From positions 1-64,000 of the forward strand of contig JAEILR010000002.1 of the NCBI GenBank assembly GCA_016109435.1: DNA of 64,000 nucleotides, in the 5' to 3' direction. Position numbers and translations under genes: made by a program. The notes below the pieces were generated by a model that saw only the letters and a program-made list of their open reading frames with translations, ran no database searches and was not told the DNA's origin. Position 1 is the stretch's first letter, and each line of letters opens with the position of its first letter. Positions 7,717 to 16,001 of this stretch are shown here, one piece after another. The DNA is from Methanomassiliicoccus sp. (GTDB taxonomy: Archaea; Thermoplasmatota; Thermoplasmata; Methanomassiliicoccales; Methanomassiliicoccaceae).

Positions 7717-8874
7717 ATGGCGACAACAGCTAACAAGGGGCTAAGGGGGATCGATGCCGCCACCACTCACATCAGCATGGTCGATGGGTGCGCGGGAAAG
7801 CTCTATTATCGTGGTTATTGCATCGAGGAACTTGCCCGTGAATCCAATTTCGAGGAGGTGGCCTACCTCCTCATCCACGGCACCCTGCCCAACGCTGACC
7901 AGCTCGCCGAGTTCTCCGAGGACCTGAAGCGGCACCGGCGGCTGCCCAGCGCGTTCATCGCCCACTTGGACATGCTGCCCCTGGACACCCCTCCGATGGC
8001 CATCCTTCAGGCGGGGACCGCCCTTCTGTCCGGCTACGATCCGGACCTCTACGACGAATCGAAGGAGGCCAACCAGCGGAAGGCCATGAGGGCCATCAGC
8101 CTCATGCCCACCATGATCGCGGCATGGAAGAGGCTGAAGAACAACCAGGGCTCGGTGGAGCCGGACGACACGCTGCCCCATGCGGCCAACTTCCTGCACA
8201 TGATCAAGGACCGGCACCCGGCGGAGGAAGCGGCCAGGTTCATGGACGTAGCCATGATCCTGCATGCCGAGCACTCCTTCAACGCGTCCACCTTCGCCGC
8301 CCGGGTGGTGGCATCGACCGGAGCGGACATGTACGCGTCGCTGGCCGCCGGCATCGGGGCGCTCTCCGGCCCCCTCCACGGGGGGGCCAACGCCCAGGTC
8401 ATGCGCAACCTCCTGGACACCAAGGACCCCGAGCTTGTGGAAGCGTGGGTCGAGGACCAGTTCGTGAGGGGCAAGAGGGTTTCGGGGATGGGACACGCGG
8501 TCTACAAGACCATCGATCCCCGGGCCCGGATCCTCCAGAACATGGCCAGGAGCATCCTGACCGATCACCCCGAGTACCGGTGGTACGAGATGACCGAGCG
8601 CATGGCCTTGGCCACCCAGGACGTGCTGATGAAGAAGAAGGGGAAGAAGATCTATCCCAATGTCGACCTGTACAGCGCTTCCATCTATCACGCCATGGGC
8701 ATCCATCACGACTTCTTCCCCGCGGTGTTCGCCATGGCCCGCTCTGCGGGATGGTGCGCCCACATCCTGGAGGAGAAGTTCCCGCATCCGCCGGTCAAGC
8801 CGGCGCTGTATCGCCCGGAGAGCACCTATGTCGGTCCGAGGAGGAAATCCTACGTGCCGATAGATGAACGGTGA
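7717..8874 (+). CDS. gltA: Citrate synthase
   Basis: The 385-residue enzyme condenses oxaloacetate with acetyl-CoA to citrate. It has the short archaeal/Gram-positive form length. Catalytic residues are visible: His221 in GPLHGGAN, His260 in SGMGHAVYK followed by DPRA, and the aspartate in YPNVDLYSASIYHAMG near residue 313. A 2-methylcitrate synthase activity cannot be excluded for this clade, but there are no propionate genes nearby. No other TCA-cycle gene is adjacent. In methanogens the enzyme would feed a partial cycle towards glutamate, which fits the glutamate dehydrogenase at the far end of the window only loosely. Confidence 0.95.
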   Translation: MATTANKGLRGIDAATTHISMVDGCAGKLYYRGYCIEELARESNFEEVAYLLIHGTLPNADQLAEFSEDLKRHRRLPSAFIAHLDMLPLDTPPMAILQAGTALLSGYDPDLYDESKEANQRKAMRAISLMPTMIAAWKRLKNNQGSVEPDDTLPHAANFLHMIKDRHPAEEAARFMDVAMILHAEHSFNASTFAARVVASTGADMYASLAAGIGALSGPLHGGANAQVMRNLLDTKDPELVEAWVEDQFVRGKRVSGMGHAVYKTIDPRARILQNMARSILTDHPEYRWYEMTERMALATQDVLMKKKGKKIYPNVDLYSASIYHAMGIHHDFFPAVFAMARSAGWCAHILEEKFPHPPVKPALYRPESTYVGPRRKSYVPIDER

Positions 8875-8920
8875 GGATCAGCGGCTCGCAGGATGTACGA
8901 AAAGTTCAGAGGCCGGGCCA

Positions 8921-9280
8921 TCACTGGCCCCACAGGCCGGTGCGGAAACGCTCCACCTGCCAGGCCAGCCACGCGTCGCCGCCTTCGGTGCCCTCCACCG
9001 TGGCCGCGATCTCGTCCAGCCCCTGCTCCCGGAGCCACCTCTTCACGTTCTGAGGGGTCATCAGGCGCTGTGTCTTGGGGAACATCTTGGTCCACTGGCG
9101 GACCTCCCGAGGCCCCCGGACCCCCTCGCTCGCGGCGTTCTCTGTCCACAGGCGGTACAGGTCCACGTTCCTGACGATGGCCTTGCGCAGGTTGCCGCAC
9201 TTCGGTCCAGAGTACTTCTGGAGGTAGCTGCACATGATGCCCGAGACCACGCTCTCGCTGATGCCTGAAAAGATGCCCAT
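8921..9280 (-). CDS. Hypothetical protein
   Basis: I do not recognise this 119-residue protein. It appears cytoplasmic and mostly helical, with a Trp-rich C-terminus (DAWLAWQVERFRTGLWGQ) and basic segments around WLREQ and KAIVRN. The ATG at 9280 was chosen because GGAGGT lies seven bases upstream; an in-frame ATG at 9316 would add 12 residues. It converges with citrate synthase, with 46 bases between the stops. Codon use looks like that of its neighbours. Confidence 0.65.
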   Translation of the reverse strand: MGIFSGISESVVSGIMCSYLQKYSGPKCGNLRKAIVRNVDLYRLWTENAASEGVRGPREVRQWTKMFPKTQRLMTPQNVKRWLREQGLDEIAATVEGTEGGDAWLAWQVERFRTGLWGQ

Positions 9281-9391
9281 CTTACCGACCTCCGGTCTTG
9301 GCGATCGGTGCGGCACCGTTGGTTACAACATCATCCCGTTGCCGGGGGATGGTGCGTGTGCTCATATGCCGCTCCATCCGCGGTTCGGTTC

Positions 9392-9467
9392 ATAACCTCT
9401 TGGGGACCGGAATCATAAGCGATAACAGATTGGCCGGAAAGGGGCGGGCACGTCCCCAAGATGTTAT
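9392..9467. repeat. Long inverted repeat, 16-bp arms, upstream of pepF
   Basis: ATAACCTCTTGGGGAC (9392-9407) and GTCCCCAAGATGTTAT (9452-9467) pair over 16 positions with one mismatch, separated by 44 bases. The spacer contains a second short pair, CCGG near 9407 and CCGG near 9434. It lies in the space between the divergent genes at 9280 and 9545, and the TATA-like TTATATTA at 9503-9510 follows it. It could be a structured small RNA, a miniature transposable element, or a paired binding site for a regulator. Confidence 0.5.
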
Positions 9468-9544
9468 CGAGCGTTAGGTGGATGCATCCGTCCAGGGCCC
9501 GATTATATTATCATCCCCCGCCATCCCCAGGGGTGAGGCAGAGC

Positions 9545-11320
9545 ATGACGGAGATGACATGGGACCTGTCGGTGCTGGTCGAGAGCACCGAGCCGGAGTA
9601 CATACGTGAAAAGCTGGCGGCGATGATCGCCGATCATGCCGGTTTCGCGGAAAGGTACCGCGGCAGGGTCGTTCAGCTTGACGAGGCGGGCCTGGCAGGC
9701 ATGCTCGAGGACAAGGACGACCTCTACCTGAGGTTCGAAGGGGTGCTGACATACTGCTCACTGCTCTTCGCCGCAGATCAGGGAAACCCGTTGGCCAACG
9801 CTCTCAATGACGACAGCTCCCGGGCGGCCACCGAGGCCGACCAGCACATGGCGTTCCTGTGGATCGAGCTGGCCAAGCTGCTGGCCTCACGGCCGGAGAT
9901 GGTGGAGGACCCGCTGCTCTTGGACCATCGTCACTACCTGGAGCGATGCCTCCGCATGGCCCCCCACCTCCTATCCGAGGCGGAGGAGCGTCTCATCGTG
10001 TCCAAGGACCGCACTGGCATCATGGCGTGGTCGAGGCTGCAGAGCAAGTGGCTCAGCTCCCGGCAGTTCCGTCCGATCATTAGGGGTGAGGAGAAGGTCC
10101 TGTCCATGGGCGAGGTCATTCCCTACATCTACGATCCGGACCGGGACACCCGCAAGGCGGTGTACCAGGCTATGGGCGCCACTCTGGCCCAGGACGGGTT
10201 GCTGTGGGCCGATGCCCTGAGCACCATCTGGAAGGACCACGAGCAGATGTGCCGCCTGCGGCGGTATCCCTCCCCTCTTACCTCCAGCCTCATCTCCAAC
10301 GACGTGGAGGAGGGCGCCATCCTCGCCCTGATGAACGTGGTCAGGAAGAACGCTCCCCTCTGCCAGAGATACTTCGGGGTCAAGGCCCGCATGCTGGGGC
10401 TGGAAACCCTCGGAAGCTGGGACCTCCGGGCCCCCCTCCTCGGAACCGCGGACAAGGAGCGTACCTGGCAGGAGGCCCGCGATCTCCTGATATCGGTGTA
10501 CTCCTCCTTCGATCTCCAGTACGGCCAGTGGGTCCGGGAGATGTTCGACCTGCGGCGCATGGACGGGGTGGTGCGCAAGGGCAAGCGCACCGGCGCGTTC
10601 TGTGACACCTGGGTCGGCGGGCGGTCGGCGTTCATCCTCTCCAGCTACAACCGCCAGCTCAATGACCTGTTCACCCTGGCCCACGAACTGGGCCACGGGG
10701 TGCATGCCTACCTGTACACCCGCGCCCAGAACCCCAGCAACTGCATGGTCAGCCTGTGCGTGGCCGAGTGCGGCAGCATGTTCGGGGAGCTACTTCTGAC
10801 CGAGCGCCTGCTGAACGAGGCCGCCGCCGGGGAGGAGAGGAAGGCGGTGCTGGTGAAGGTGATGAACAGTTTCGTCCAGACGGTGTACCAGGAAGGCTTC
10901 CGATACTTCTTCGAGATGGACGTGGCGAGGGCGGTGGAGGAAGGCAGGTACCTCGACGGGGACGCTATCTCCGACCTGTGGATGGCCGCCCAGAGGTCCA
11001 TCTATGGAGAGGGGATCGAATACCTGCCGGAGATGAGGTGGGACTGGGCGCGGTTCCCCCACCACTACTTCTCGGGCATCCGGTTCTACGAGTACCCGTA
11101 CGTGTTCGCCCAGCTGTTCGTGTTCGCCCTGTACCGCCTCTATAAGGAACAGGGAAGTGAGTTCGTGCCGAGAATGAACACCCTGCTGGCCGCGGGGTCC
11201 AGCCGCTCCGCCGCCCAGCTGGCGGCGGACCTGGGGTTCGACATCGCCCAGGAGGATTTCTGGCAGAAGGGCATCGATCAGGCCCGCGAGTTCCTGGAGG
11301 AGCTGGAACGATTGGGGTGA
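9545..11320 (+). CDS. pepF: Oligoendopeptidase F-type M3 metallopeptidase
   Basis: The 591-residue protein belongs to peptidase family M3B, zinc enzymes that cut short peptides in the cytoplasm. The zinc motif HELGH is His380-Glu381-His384 in LAHELGHGVHAYLY, and the third ligand is expected in the glutamate-rich helix shortly after (VAECGSMFGELLL). Length agrees with bacterial PepF (about 600). The ATG at 9545 follows GGGGTGAGG and gives the usual N-terminus (TWDLSVL); the longer frame from 9461 does not look coding. A TATA-like TTATATTA at 9503-9510 lies 35-42 bases upstream. It probably recycles proteasome-derived peptides. Confidence 0.92.
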   Translation: MTEMTWDLSVLVESTEPEYIREKLAAMIADHAGFAERYRGRVVQLDEAGLAGMLEDKDDLYLRFEGVLTYCSLLFAADQGNPLANALNDDSSRAATEADQHMAFLWIELAKLLASRPEMVEDPLLLDHRHYLERCLRMAPHLLSEAEERLIVSKDRTGIMAWSRLQSKWLSSRQFRPIIRGEEKVLSMGEVIPYIYDPDRDTRKAVYQAMGATLAQDGLLWADALSTIWKDHEQMCRLRRYPSPLTSSLISNDVEEGAILALMNVVRKNAPLCQRYFGVKARMLGLETLGSWDLRAPLLGTADKERTWQEARDLLISVYSSFDLQYGQWVREMFDLRRMDGVVRKGKRTGAFCDTWVGGRSAFILSSYNRQLNDLFTLAHELGHGVHAYLYTRAQNPSNCMVSLCVAECGSMFGELLLTERLLNEAAAGEERKAVLVKVMNSFVQTVYQEGFRYFFEMDVARAVEEGRYLDGDAISDLWMAAQRSIYGEGIEYLPEMRWDWARFPHHYFSGIRFYEYPYVFAQLFVFALYRLYKEQGSEFVPRMNTLLAAGSSRSAAQLAADLGFDIAQEDFWQKGIDQAREFLEELERLG

Positions 11321-11335
11321 TCTTCCCGGGCGTGG

Positions 11336-11372
11336 CTCAAATATTTGAGTTTGAAATAAATAATTAATAATC
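11336..11372 (+). promoter_or_regulatory. Palindromic operator plus TATA box of the aquaporin gene
   Basis: CTCAAATATTTGAG (11336-11349) is a perfect 14-base palindrome, followed at once by the A/T-rich stretch GAAATAAATAATTAATAA (11353-11370) that contains the TATA box. The ATG at 11404 is 54 bases downstream of the palindrome. A palindrome abutting the promoter is typical of a site for a dimeric winged-helix regulator; the CAAATATTTG core is reminiscent of ArsR/SmtB-type operators, although no ArsR gene is next to it. Confidence 0.45.
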
Positions 11373-11403
11373 AGACTCCGTTCGTCGGCCCCGGTAGTTA
11401 CAC

Positions 11404-12144
11404 ATGCCGACGCTAAAGCAGAACCTCCTGGCCGAGTTCATTGGCTCAATGTTCCTGGTGGTCGTGGCCATCGCCTCCACGATCTTGCCGTTCAATATCC
11501 TCGGCGGGGACGTGGCCTTGTCGGTGCTCGTCAACGCATTTGCCGTGGCGCTCGTGTTGTTCGCCTTGATCGAGACCTTCGCTTCCATCTCCGGAGCCCA
11601 TTTCAACCCGGCGGTGACGCTGTCGCTCGTAGTGTCCAGGGACATACGGCCCAGGGTCGCTGGTTACTACATCGCCGCCCAGTTCGCGGGCGGTTTCATA
11701 GGTCTGCTTGCCGCTCACCTGATGTTCTATGACGCCATGGGAACGCTCCTGGTGGTCTCGGACACGGTCAAGACCCCGGGAACCTTCTTCGCCGAGTTCA
11801 TCGGCACGTTCATGCTCGTGGGGGTCATCATCGGCTGCGTGCGGGGCGGCTCCAACAAGACCTCTCTGGCCGTCGCGTTCCTGGTAGGCGGCCTGCTTGT
11901 CACCACCTCCAGTACCATGTTCGCCAACCCCATGGTCACCTTCAACCGCATGTTCACCTACGCCATCTGCGGCATCGCCCCAGGAAGCGCTGTGTTCTTC
12001 ATCATCGCCGAAGTGCTGGGAGCCTTGGCAGCGACAGTGACGTTCTGTTATATCTTCCCCAGCCGGGTGAAGGACAAGTGCGATCCATACGACTGCAATA
12101 AGCCGTCCCTGATCCAGCTTCCTCCGACCAACGGGAGGATGTGA
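11404..12144 (+). CDS. MIP-family channel (aquaporin/AqpS-like)
   Basis: The 246-residue protein has about six hydrophobic segments and the two half-helix motifs of major intrinsic proteins: NPA at 68-70 in GAHFNPAVTLS and a variant NPM at 174-176 in FANPMVTFNRMF. The second half (AGIAPGSAVFFIIAEVLGAL-like) resembles the bacterial aquaporin subgroup often found next to arsenic resistance genes (AqpS), which exports arsenite or methylarsenicals. The replacement of Ala by Met in the second motif could change the pore. The C-terminal tail KCDPYDCNKP holds two cysteines. No ars genes are adjacent; an ACR3-like permease lies 34 kb away. Confidence 0.85.
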   Translation: MPTLKQNLLAEFIGSMFLVVVAIASTILPFNILGGDVALSVLVNAFAVALVLFALIETFASISGAHFNPAVTLSLVVSRDIRPRVAGYYIAAQFAGGFIGLLAAHLMFYDAMGTLLVVSDTVKTPGTFFAEFIGTFMLVGVIIGCVRGGSNKTSLAVAFLVGGLLVTTSSTMFANPMVTFNRMFTYAICGIAPGSAVFFIIAEVLGALAATVTFCYIFPSRVKDKCDPYDCNKPSLIQLPPTNGRM

Positions 12145-12171
12145 GTAGCATGAGGGCTCGAGCCATTGGTC

Positions 12172-12205
12172 CAGATGAGAACGCTATCGAGGGCAGCGTC
12201 ATCTG
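12172..12205. terminator. Hairpin between convergent genes
   Basis: CAGATGA (12172-12178) pairs with TCATCTG (12199-12205), with an inner CGCT/AGCG pair. It sits between the ends of the aquaporin and metallopeptidase genes. A two-way transcription end is possible, but there is no U-rich tract right behind it, which archaeal termination usually needs. Confidence 0.3.
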
Positions 12206-12276
12206 AGGCGGCCCCTGCCCCGTTCGAACGCTTAAGGTGAGGCTGATCATGGGGTCGGGGCCAACCATAACGATGC

Positions 12277-13578
12277 TCACGAACTTATAATAATGTTACT
12301 AGGAACGCTAGTAGCATTGTAGTAACCTTCCGCGGCATAGTACTTCAACTGAACATCCGTGGACATGTAGGTCCCGCTCTGCGAAGGAGTCCCGGAGGCC
12401 GAGGACCAGTGCATTTCGAACCCGGTGAGCTGGGGCCCCACGTCCTGGACCGATGGAAGGGGCGATATAGGGGGGGTCATCAGGTAGCTGAGGATGTCCG
12501 CCCGGGCCTCCCCCATGCTCACCATCAGCAGGCTGGCCGCGAGGACCACTCCGATGGACAGGACCACACATGCCCGGGGCCCCGGTCCGGGAGCGGTCCT
12601 CCCATCGATGCTCCTCTTCCGGTCGGCCACCGCGGGATGGTCCGATATCAGGGAGCTCCTCTCCGTCAGCGAGAGCGTCATCCTCAGTCCCAGGCGGGAG
12701 GCCAATGTCGATCTGGGGGCGTCCTTGGTCCCCGCGCCGGTCACCTTCTCTATCGCCCGTATCAAGCTCTTCCTCTCCCCCAGGACGGAGCGTGCTGTCT
12801 CATCCGCCAGCTGCTCCCTCTCTCTTTGAGCGGCCCTGATCGACAGGTGGGCGGCAGGATTGAAGAAGAAGACCCATGCCAGAGCCCTGGACCCTGCCCT
12901 GAACCACAGGTCCCGGTTCCTGATGTGGGCCAGTTCGTGGGCCGCCACTGCTCTCAGCTCTCCCCGGTCCAGGAGGGAGAGGATCCCCAGGGAGAACACC
13001 ACCGTGGAATTCTTCCCCCAGCCGAAGGTGAACGCGTTCGGCCGCAGGTCCTCCACCAGGCCCAGGCGGGGGGCGGGCATTCCCAGGCGGGCCGCGATCT
13101 TGGCCACGTCCTCGTGGAGGCCAGGATGGTCGGCGGGCTCGAGGTCGACAACTCGCAGCATCCTCCGGACGATGAGTTGGGAGAACAGAAGGGACAGGGC
13201 CAGGGACAACCCTCCCAGGGCGAGTCCGGCGATGATCAACAGGGGACCGATCTGCAGCACGCTTGTTGGGTCGTCCGCCCCGGGCGTCGATATCGCATCA
13301 GTTCCGTCCCATGCATGCCCATCCAGAGGGGGTAGGAGGTCGGTCGGGGGAACTGGGTTCGATGCGCCCGGAGCGAACAACGTTGGGGGGTATATCAGCA
13401 GCACGGCCAAGGCCAGCACCAAAGGGAGGACCATCATGACGCTCCTCCATCTCGGCCCCATGGTCCGGTTTATCCTTATCAGCAGTATGGAACTGGCCAG
13501 AGCGACGAACATGAGCACCGTGGCGTAGTAGAAGGTAGGTTGCATGAGTTGCAACACGATCTGCTCCGCCAGCCCCAT
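12277..13578 (-). CDS. Membrane M48/M56-type metallopeptidase paired with BlaI
   Basis: The 433-residue protein has N-terminal transmembrane segments (about 20-38, 45-63 and 112-135) followed by a cytoplasmic-type protease region with His214-Glu215-x-x-His218 (AHELAHIRNRD) and a likely third zinc ligand Glu255 in EQLADE. A further membrane segment lies near residues 340-360 (VVLSIGVVLAASLLMVSM), then an exterior tail of about 70 residues. This layout recalls BlaR1/MecR1 (M56), where a membrane zinc protease cleaves the BlaI repressor. The BlaI homologue directly upstream, with 15 bases between them, supports the pairing. The C-terminal tail has no penicillin-binding sensor domain. Confidence 0.8.
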   Translation of the reverse strand: MGLAEQIVLQLMQPTFYYATVLMFVALASSILLIRINRTMGPRWRSVMMVLPLVLALAVLLIYPPTLFAPGASNPVPPTDLLPPLDGHAWDGTDAISTPGADDPTSVLQIGPLLIIAGLALGGLSLALSLLFSQLIVRRMLRVVDLEPADHPGLHEDVAKIAARLGMPAPRLGLVEDLRPNAFTFGWGKNSTVVFSLGILSLLDRGELRAVAAHELAHIRNRDLWFRAGSRALAWVFFFNPAAHLSIRAAQREREQLADETARSVLGERKSLIRAIEKVTGAGTKDAPRSTLASRLGLRMTLSLTERSSLISDHPAVADRKRSIDGRTAPGPGPRACVVLSIGVVLAASLLMVSMGEARADILSYLMTPPISPLPSVQDVGPQLTGFEMHWSSASGTPSQSGTYMSTDVQLKYYAAEGYYNATSVPSNIIISS

Positions 13579-13593
13579 CTTGTCACCTCACCA

Positions 13594-14031
13594 TTATTCC
13601 TCTATCCTGCCGAGCTCGCGCTTGAGCTTGTCCAGCCCCTCCTTGTCCATCGCCACCCGCTCGACGAAGCAGTGGGTGACCTTCTCCCCGAACTTCTCTA
13701 TCAGGCTGTCCAGCACCCCCTGTATGGCGGTGCGTTCGAAGGTCTCCTTCTCCATCCTCGGCCAATAGGTGTAATGGAGCCCTCCCTTGCCGCTCCTCAC
13801 CTCCCGGTCGAGCAGGTTCTTCTCGAATAGGCGGTTCATGGTGGTCATGATGGTGGTGTAGGCCAGTTTGTCGGCTTCCATCATCCTGTGGACCTCCCTT
13901 ACTGTCAGGGGCCTCTTCTCGGACGACCATATCGTATCCAGGACCCTGGATTCCAGTGGCCCCAGGAACGAATCGGTGCTCATGCCCTCCAGACTGTACT
14001 GGGGCAGCGCGCACTTCTCCTTCTCTTTCAT
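13594..14031 (-). CDS. BlaI/MecI/CopY-family repressor
   Basis: The 145-residue protein is a winged-helix repressor of the BlaI/MecI family. Its DNA-binding domain is visible as LGPLESRVLDTIWSSEKRPL followed by TVREVHRMM, AYTTIMTTMNRLFEKNLL and a wing RSGKGGLHY; the C-terminal dimerisation helices follow. In bacteria such repressors are released by a membrane protease; here the downstream gene encodes one. The start may be the ATG at 14031 or an internal ATG at 13983; the latter has GGAGGG only two bases upstream, so 14031 is kept. It ends in TAA. Confidence 0.85.
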   Translation of the reverse strand: MKEKEKCALPQYSLEGMSTDSFLGPLESRVLDTIWSSEKRPLTVREVHRMMEADKLAYTTIMTTMNRLFEKNLLDREVRSGKGGLHYTYWPRMEKETFERTAIQGVLDSLIEKFGEKVTHCFVERVAMDKEGLDKLKRELGRIEE

Positions 14032-14103
14032 CTTCGTCTTGTTATTATGGACGATAGTAGCTATTGAAGCTTTCGTTCGCTGAGCCCGCCGTTATCCGGC
14101 CCG

Positions 14104-14568
14104 TCAGCCCTTCTTGATCTCTTCCAGCACCCTCAGCGCTTCGGAGATGTGCTTCCTCGGCTGAATCTGGGAGGAGAACACCATCCTGATGATACCCTGG
14201 CGGTCGATGAGGTAGGTGACCCGGCCGGCGATCTTCCCCGCGCCCCATGCTCCGTACATGTCCCTCACCCGGCCGTCGGGATCGCTCAGCAGGGTGAACG
14301 GGAGTTGGTGTTCCTCGGCGAACTTCTTGTGAGATTCCACCGAGTCGGACGATATTCCGATCACCTCCGCGCCGTTCTTCAGGAACTCTTCGTGCATGTT
14401 CCTGAACTCGTGGGCCTGCATGGTGCATCCGGAGGTGAAATCCTTGGGATAGAAGTACACGACCAGGGCCTTCGTTCCCATCAGCGCGCCGACGTCGACC
14501 TCCTTCCCGTTCTGGTCCAGAAGGGCGAACTTCGGCGCAGCCGTCCCTACCTTTAGGTTCTTGGACAT
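14104..14568 (-). CDS. bcp: Peroxiredoxin, Bcp/PrxQ type
   Basis: The 154-residue thiol peroxidase reduces hydrogen peroxide and organic peroxides in the cytoplasm. The peroxidatic residue is Cys48 in YPKDFTSGCTMQAHEF. Many Bcp proteins have a resolving cysteine five residues later; here that place is His53, and no other cysteine is present, so this is a one-cysteine form that needs an external thiol partner. Length and the closing region (GRVTYLIDRQGIIRMVF) agree with the family. It stands alone upstream of pirin on the same strand direction order pirin, Bcp, with 56 bases between. Confidence 0.92.
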   Translation of the reverse strand: MSKNLKVGTAAPKFALLDQNGKEVDVGALMGTKALVVYFYPKDFTSGCTMQAHEFRNMHEEFLKNGAEVIGISSDSVESHKKFAEEHQLPFTLLSDPDGRVRDMYGAWGAGKIAGRVTYLIDRQGIIRMVFSSQIQPRKHISEALRVLEEIKKG

Positions 14569-14624
14569 AGCGATCGCTGCACTATCCCATCCCCGCGGTC
14601 ATATAGTTGTCACCGAAAGGCTGG

Positions 14625-15485
14625 TCACCCGCTCTTCACGAACGTCCCGGCCCGGATCTCGTCGAACGCCTGCCGCAGCTCGGCCTCGGTGTTCATGACC
14701 ACCGGCCCCCTCCAGGCGATCGGCTCCCTGACCGGTTCACCGGACACGAGCAGGAACCGGACCCCCTGGTCCGAGGCGGTCACCTCGACGCCGGCCCCCA
14801 CGCCGTATACCACGAGGTCTTCAGCTCCGGCCCTCTCTCCTCCCTTGCCGAAGGACCCCTGCCCCTCGAACACATAGGCGAAAGTGGCCCGGCCCTTAGG
14901 CACGTCGTGTCCGAACCTACCTCCCGGCCCGATCTTCACGTCCAGGTACTCGACCGGCACCACCAGGTCCTTCACCGGCCCCTCTGCCCCGAACGCTTTT
15001 CCGGCGATCACTCTGACCTCCACGTCCTCGGCCGGCTTGACCACCGGGATCATGTCCCGCTTGATGTCCTGGTACCGAGGGGCCATCATCTTGCTCGCCC
15101 GGGGAAGGTTGATCCATAGCTGGAACCCCTGCATTCCTTCATCTCCGTGGGGCATCTCCCCGTGAATTATCCCGCTCCCGGCGGTCATCCACTGCACATC
15201 GCCCGGGCCGATGGTCCCGCGATTGCCGATGCTATCCTTGTGGTCCGCCGATCCCTTGATCATGTAGGTGACGGTCTCCATCCCCCGGTGAGGATGGGAT
15301 GGGAACCCGGCCTCATAATCGGCGGGATCATCGGAATGGAAATCATCGAGCATCAGGAAGGGGTCCAGGCCAGGCAGCTCCTGGGCGTGGAAGGCCCTCA
15401 CCAGGTTGACCCCGGCGCCCTCGACCGTCGGCCGGGCCCGGCGCACCATCTCCACCGCTCTCAGGTTCTCGGTGACATCGCGCAT
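14625..15485 (-). CDS. Pirin-family cupin protein
   Basis: The 286-residue protein is a bicupin of the pirin family. The N-terminal cupin has the metal-binding block FPSHPHRGMETVTYMIKG (His ligands near residues 60-65), followed by GPGDVQWMTAGSGIIHGEMP, and the C-terminal cupin ends with RFLLVSGEPVREPIAWRGPVVMN, a family signature. Bacterial pirins such as YhhW have quercetin dioxygenase activity; the physiological role in archaea is not settled. It is upstream of bcp on the same strand, so a link to oxidative stress is possible. Confidence 0.9.
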   Translation of the reverse strand: MRDVTENLRAVEMVRRARPTVEGAGVNLVRAFHAQELPGLDPFLMLDDFHSDDPADYEAGFPSHPHRGMETVTYMIKGSADHKDSIGNRGTIGPGDVQWMTAGSGIIHGEMPHGDEGMQGFQLWINLPRASKMMAPRYQDIKRDMIPVVKPAEDVEVRVIAGKAFGAEGPVKDLVVPVEYLDVKIGPGGRFGHDVPKGRATFAYVFEGQGSFGKGGERAGAEDLVVYGVGAGVEVTASDQGVRFLLVSGEPVREPIAWRGPVVMNTEAELRQAFDEIRAGTFVKSG

Positions 15486-15548
15486 GACCTGAAGAGGCCA
15501 GGAACGGGTATAAAAACGCTAAGGGAGTGCCATTCTGGCACTCGGCCG

Positions 15549-16001
15549 TCACTCGATCGGCCAGATCAGTCGGGTCATCAGCTTGTCCGCTGGTACCTCT
15601 TCTGGACTGTTAAGATACTCCTCCCACATGTAGTTAGCCGGCTTCTTGCCGTTGGCGTTCATCCATTCCAGGATCTCGTTGTAGGTGTCCATCAGCTTGT
15701 CGTACGGGCCGATGTGCATGGCCTCCGCCGCCTTGACCGCGGGGAGTTCGAACGGATGGATCCTCCCCTTGGTGATGCCCTCCCCAACGATGGGGAAGCC
15801 GACCTCCATGTCCGTGCCCTCATCGGACCAGGAATGATAGTACGCGAACGGGGGCCCGGCACAGCGCACCTCTCCCTGCAGCACCGGCATCAGTTCACCG
15901 AACATGTGTCCGAACGCCTGGGGGATCTCATTTGTCCTCACCTTCTCCCGGACGGCGATCGCCTTCTGGGACACCGTCGTTATGACCTTGATCTTGCTCA
16001 T
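15549..16001 (-). CDS. GyrI-like small-molecule-binding protein
   Basis: The 150-residue protein matches the GyrI-like/AraC effector-binding fold (SOUL-type beta-barrel half). Landmarks are the N-terminal KIKVITTVSQKAIAVREKV, the central GPPFAYYHSWSDEGTDMEVGFPI and VKAAEAMHIGPYDKLMDTYNEI. There is no DNA-binding domain. Members bind drugs or toxic small molecules and some hydrolyse cyclopropanoid compounds; the function here is unknown. Confidence 0.8.
   Translation of the reverse strand: MSKIKVITTVSQKAIAVREKVRTNEIPQAFGHMFGELMPVLQGEVRCAGPPFAYYHSWSDEGTDMEVGFPIVGEGITKGRIHPFELPAVKAAEAMHIGPYDKLMDTYNEILEWMNANGKKPANYMWEEYLNSPEEVPADKLMTRLIWPIE

Noticed and set aside
12293-12330. GTTACTA and TAGTAAC inverted repeat resembling BlaI operators
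   Set aside because: It lies inside the 3' coding end of the metallopeptidase gene, far from the blaI promoter, so a regulatory role is unlikely.
14045-14075. ATAGTAGCTAT near the blaI start as a BlaI operator
   Set aside because: Arms of only four bases around an odd centre; too weak to list as a site without further copies.
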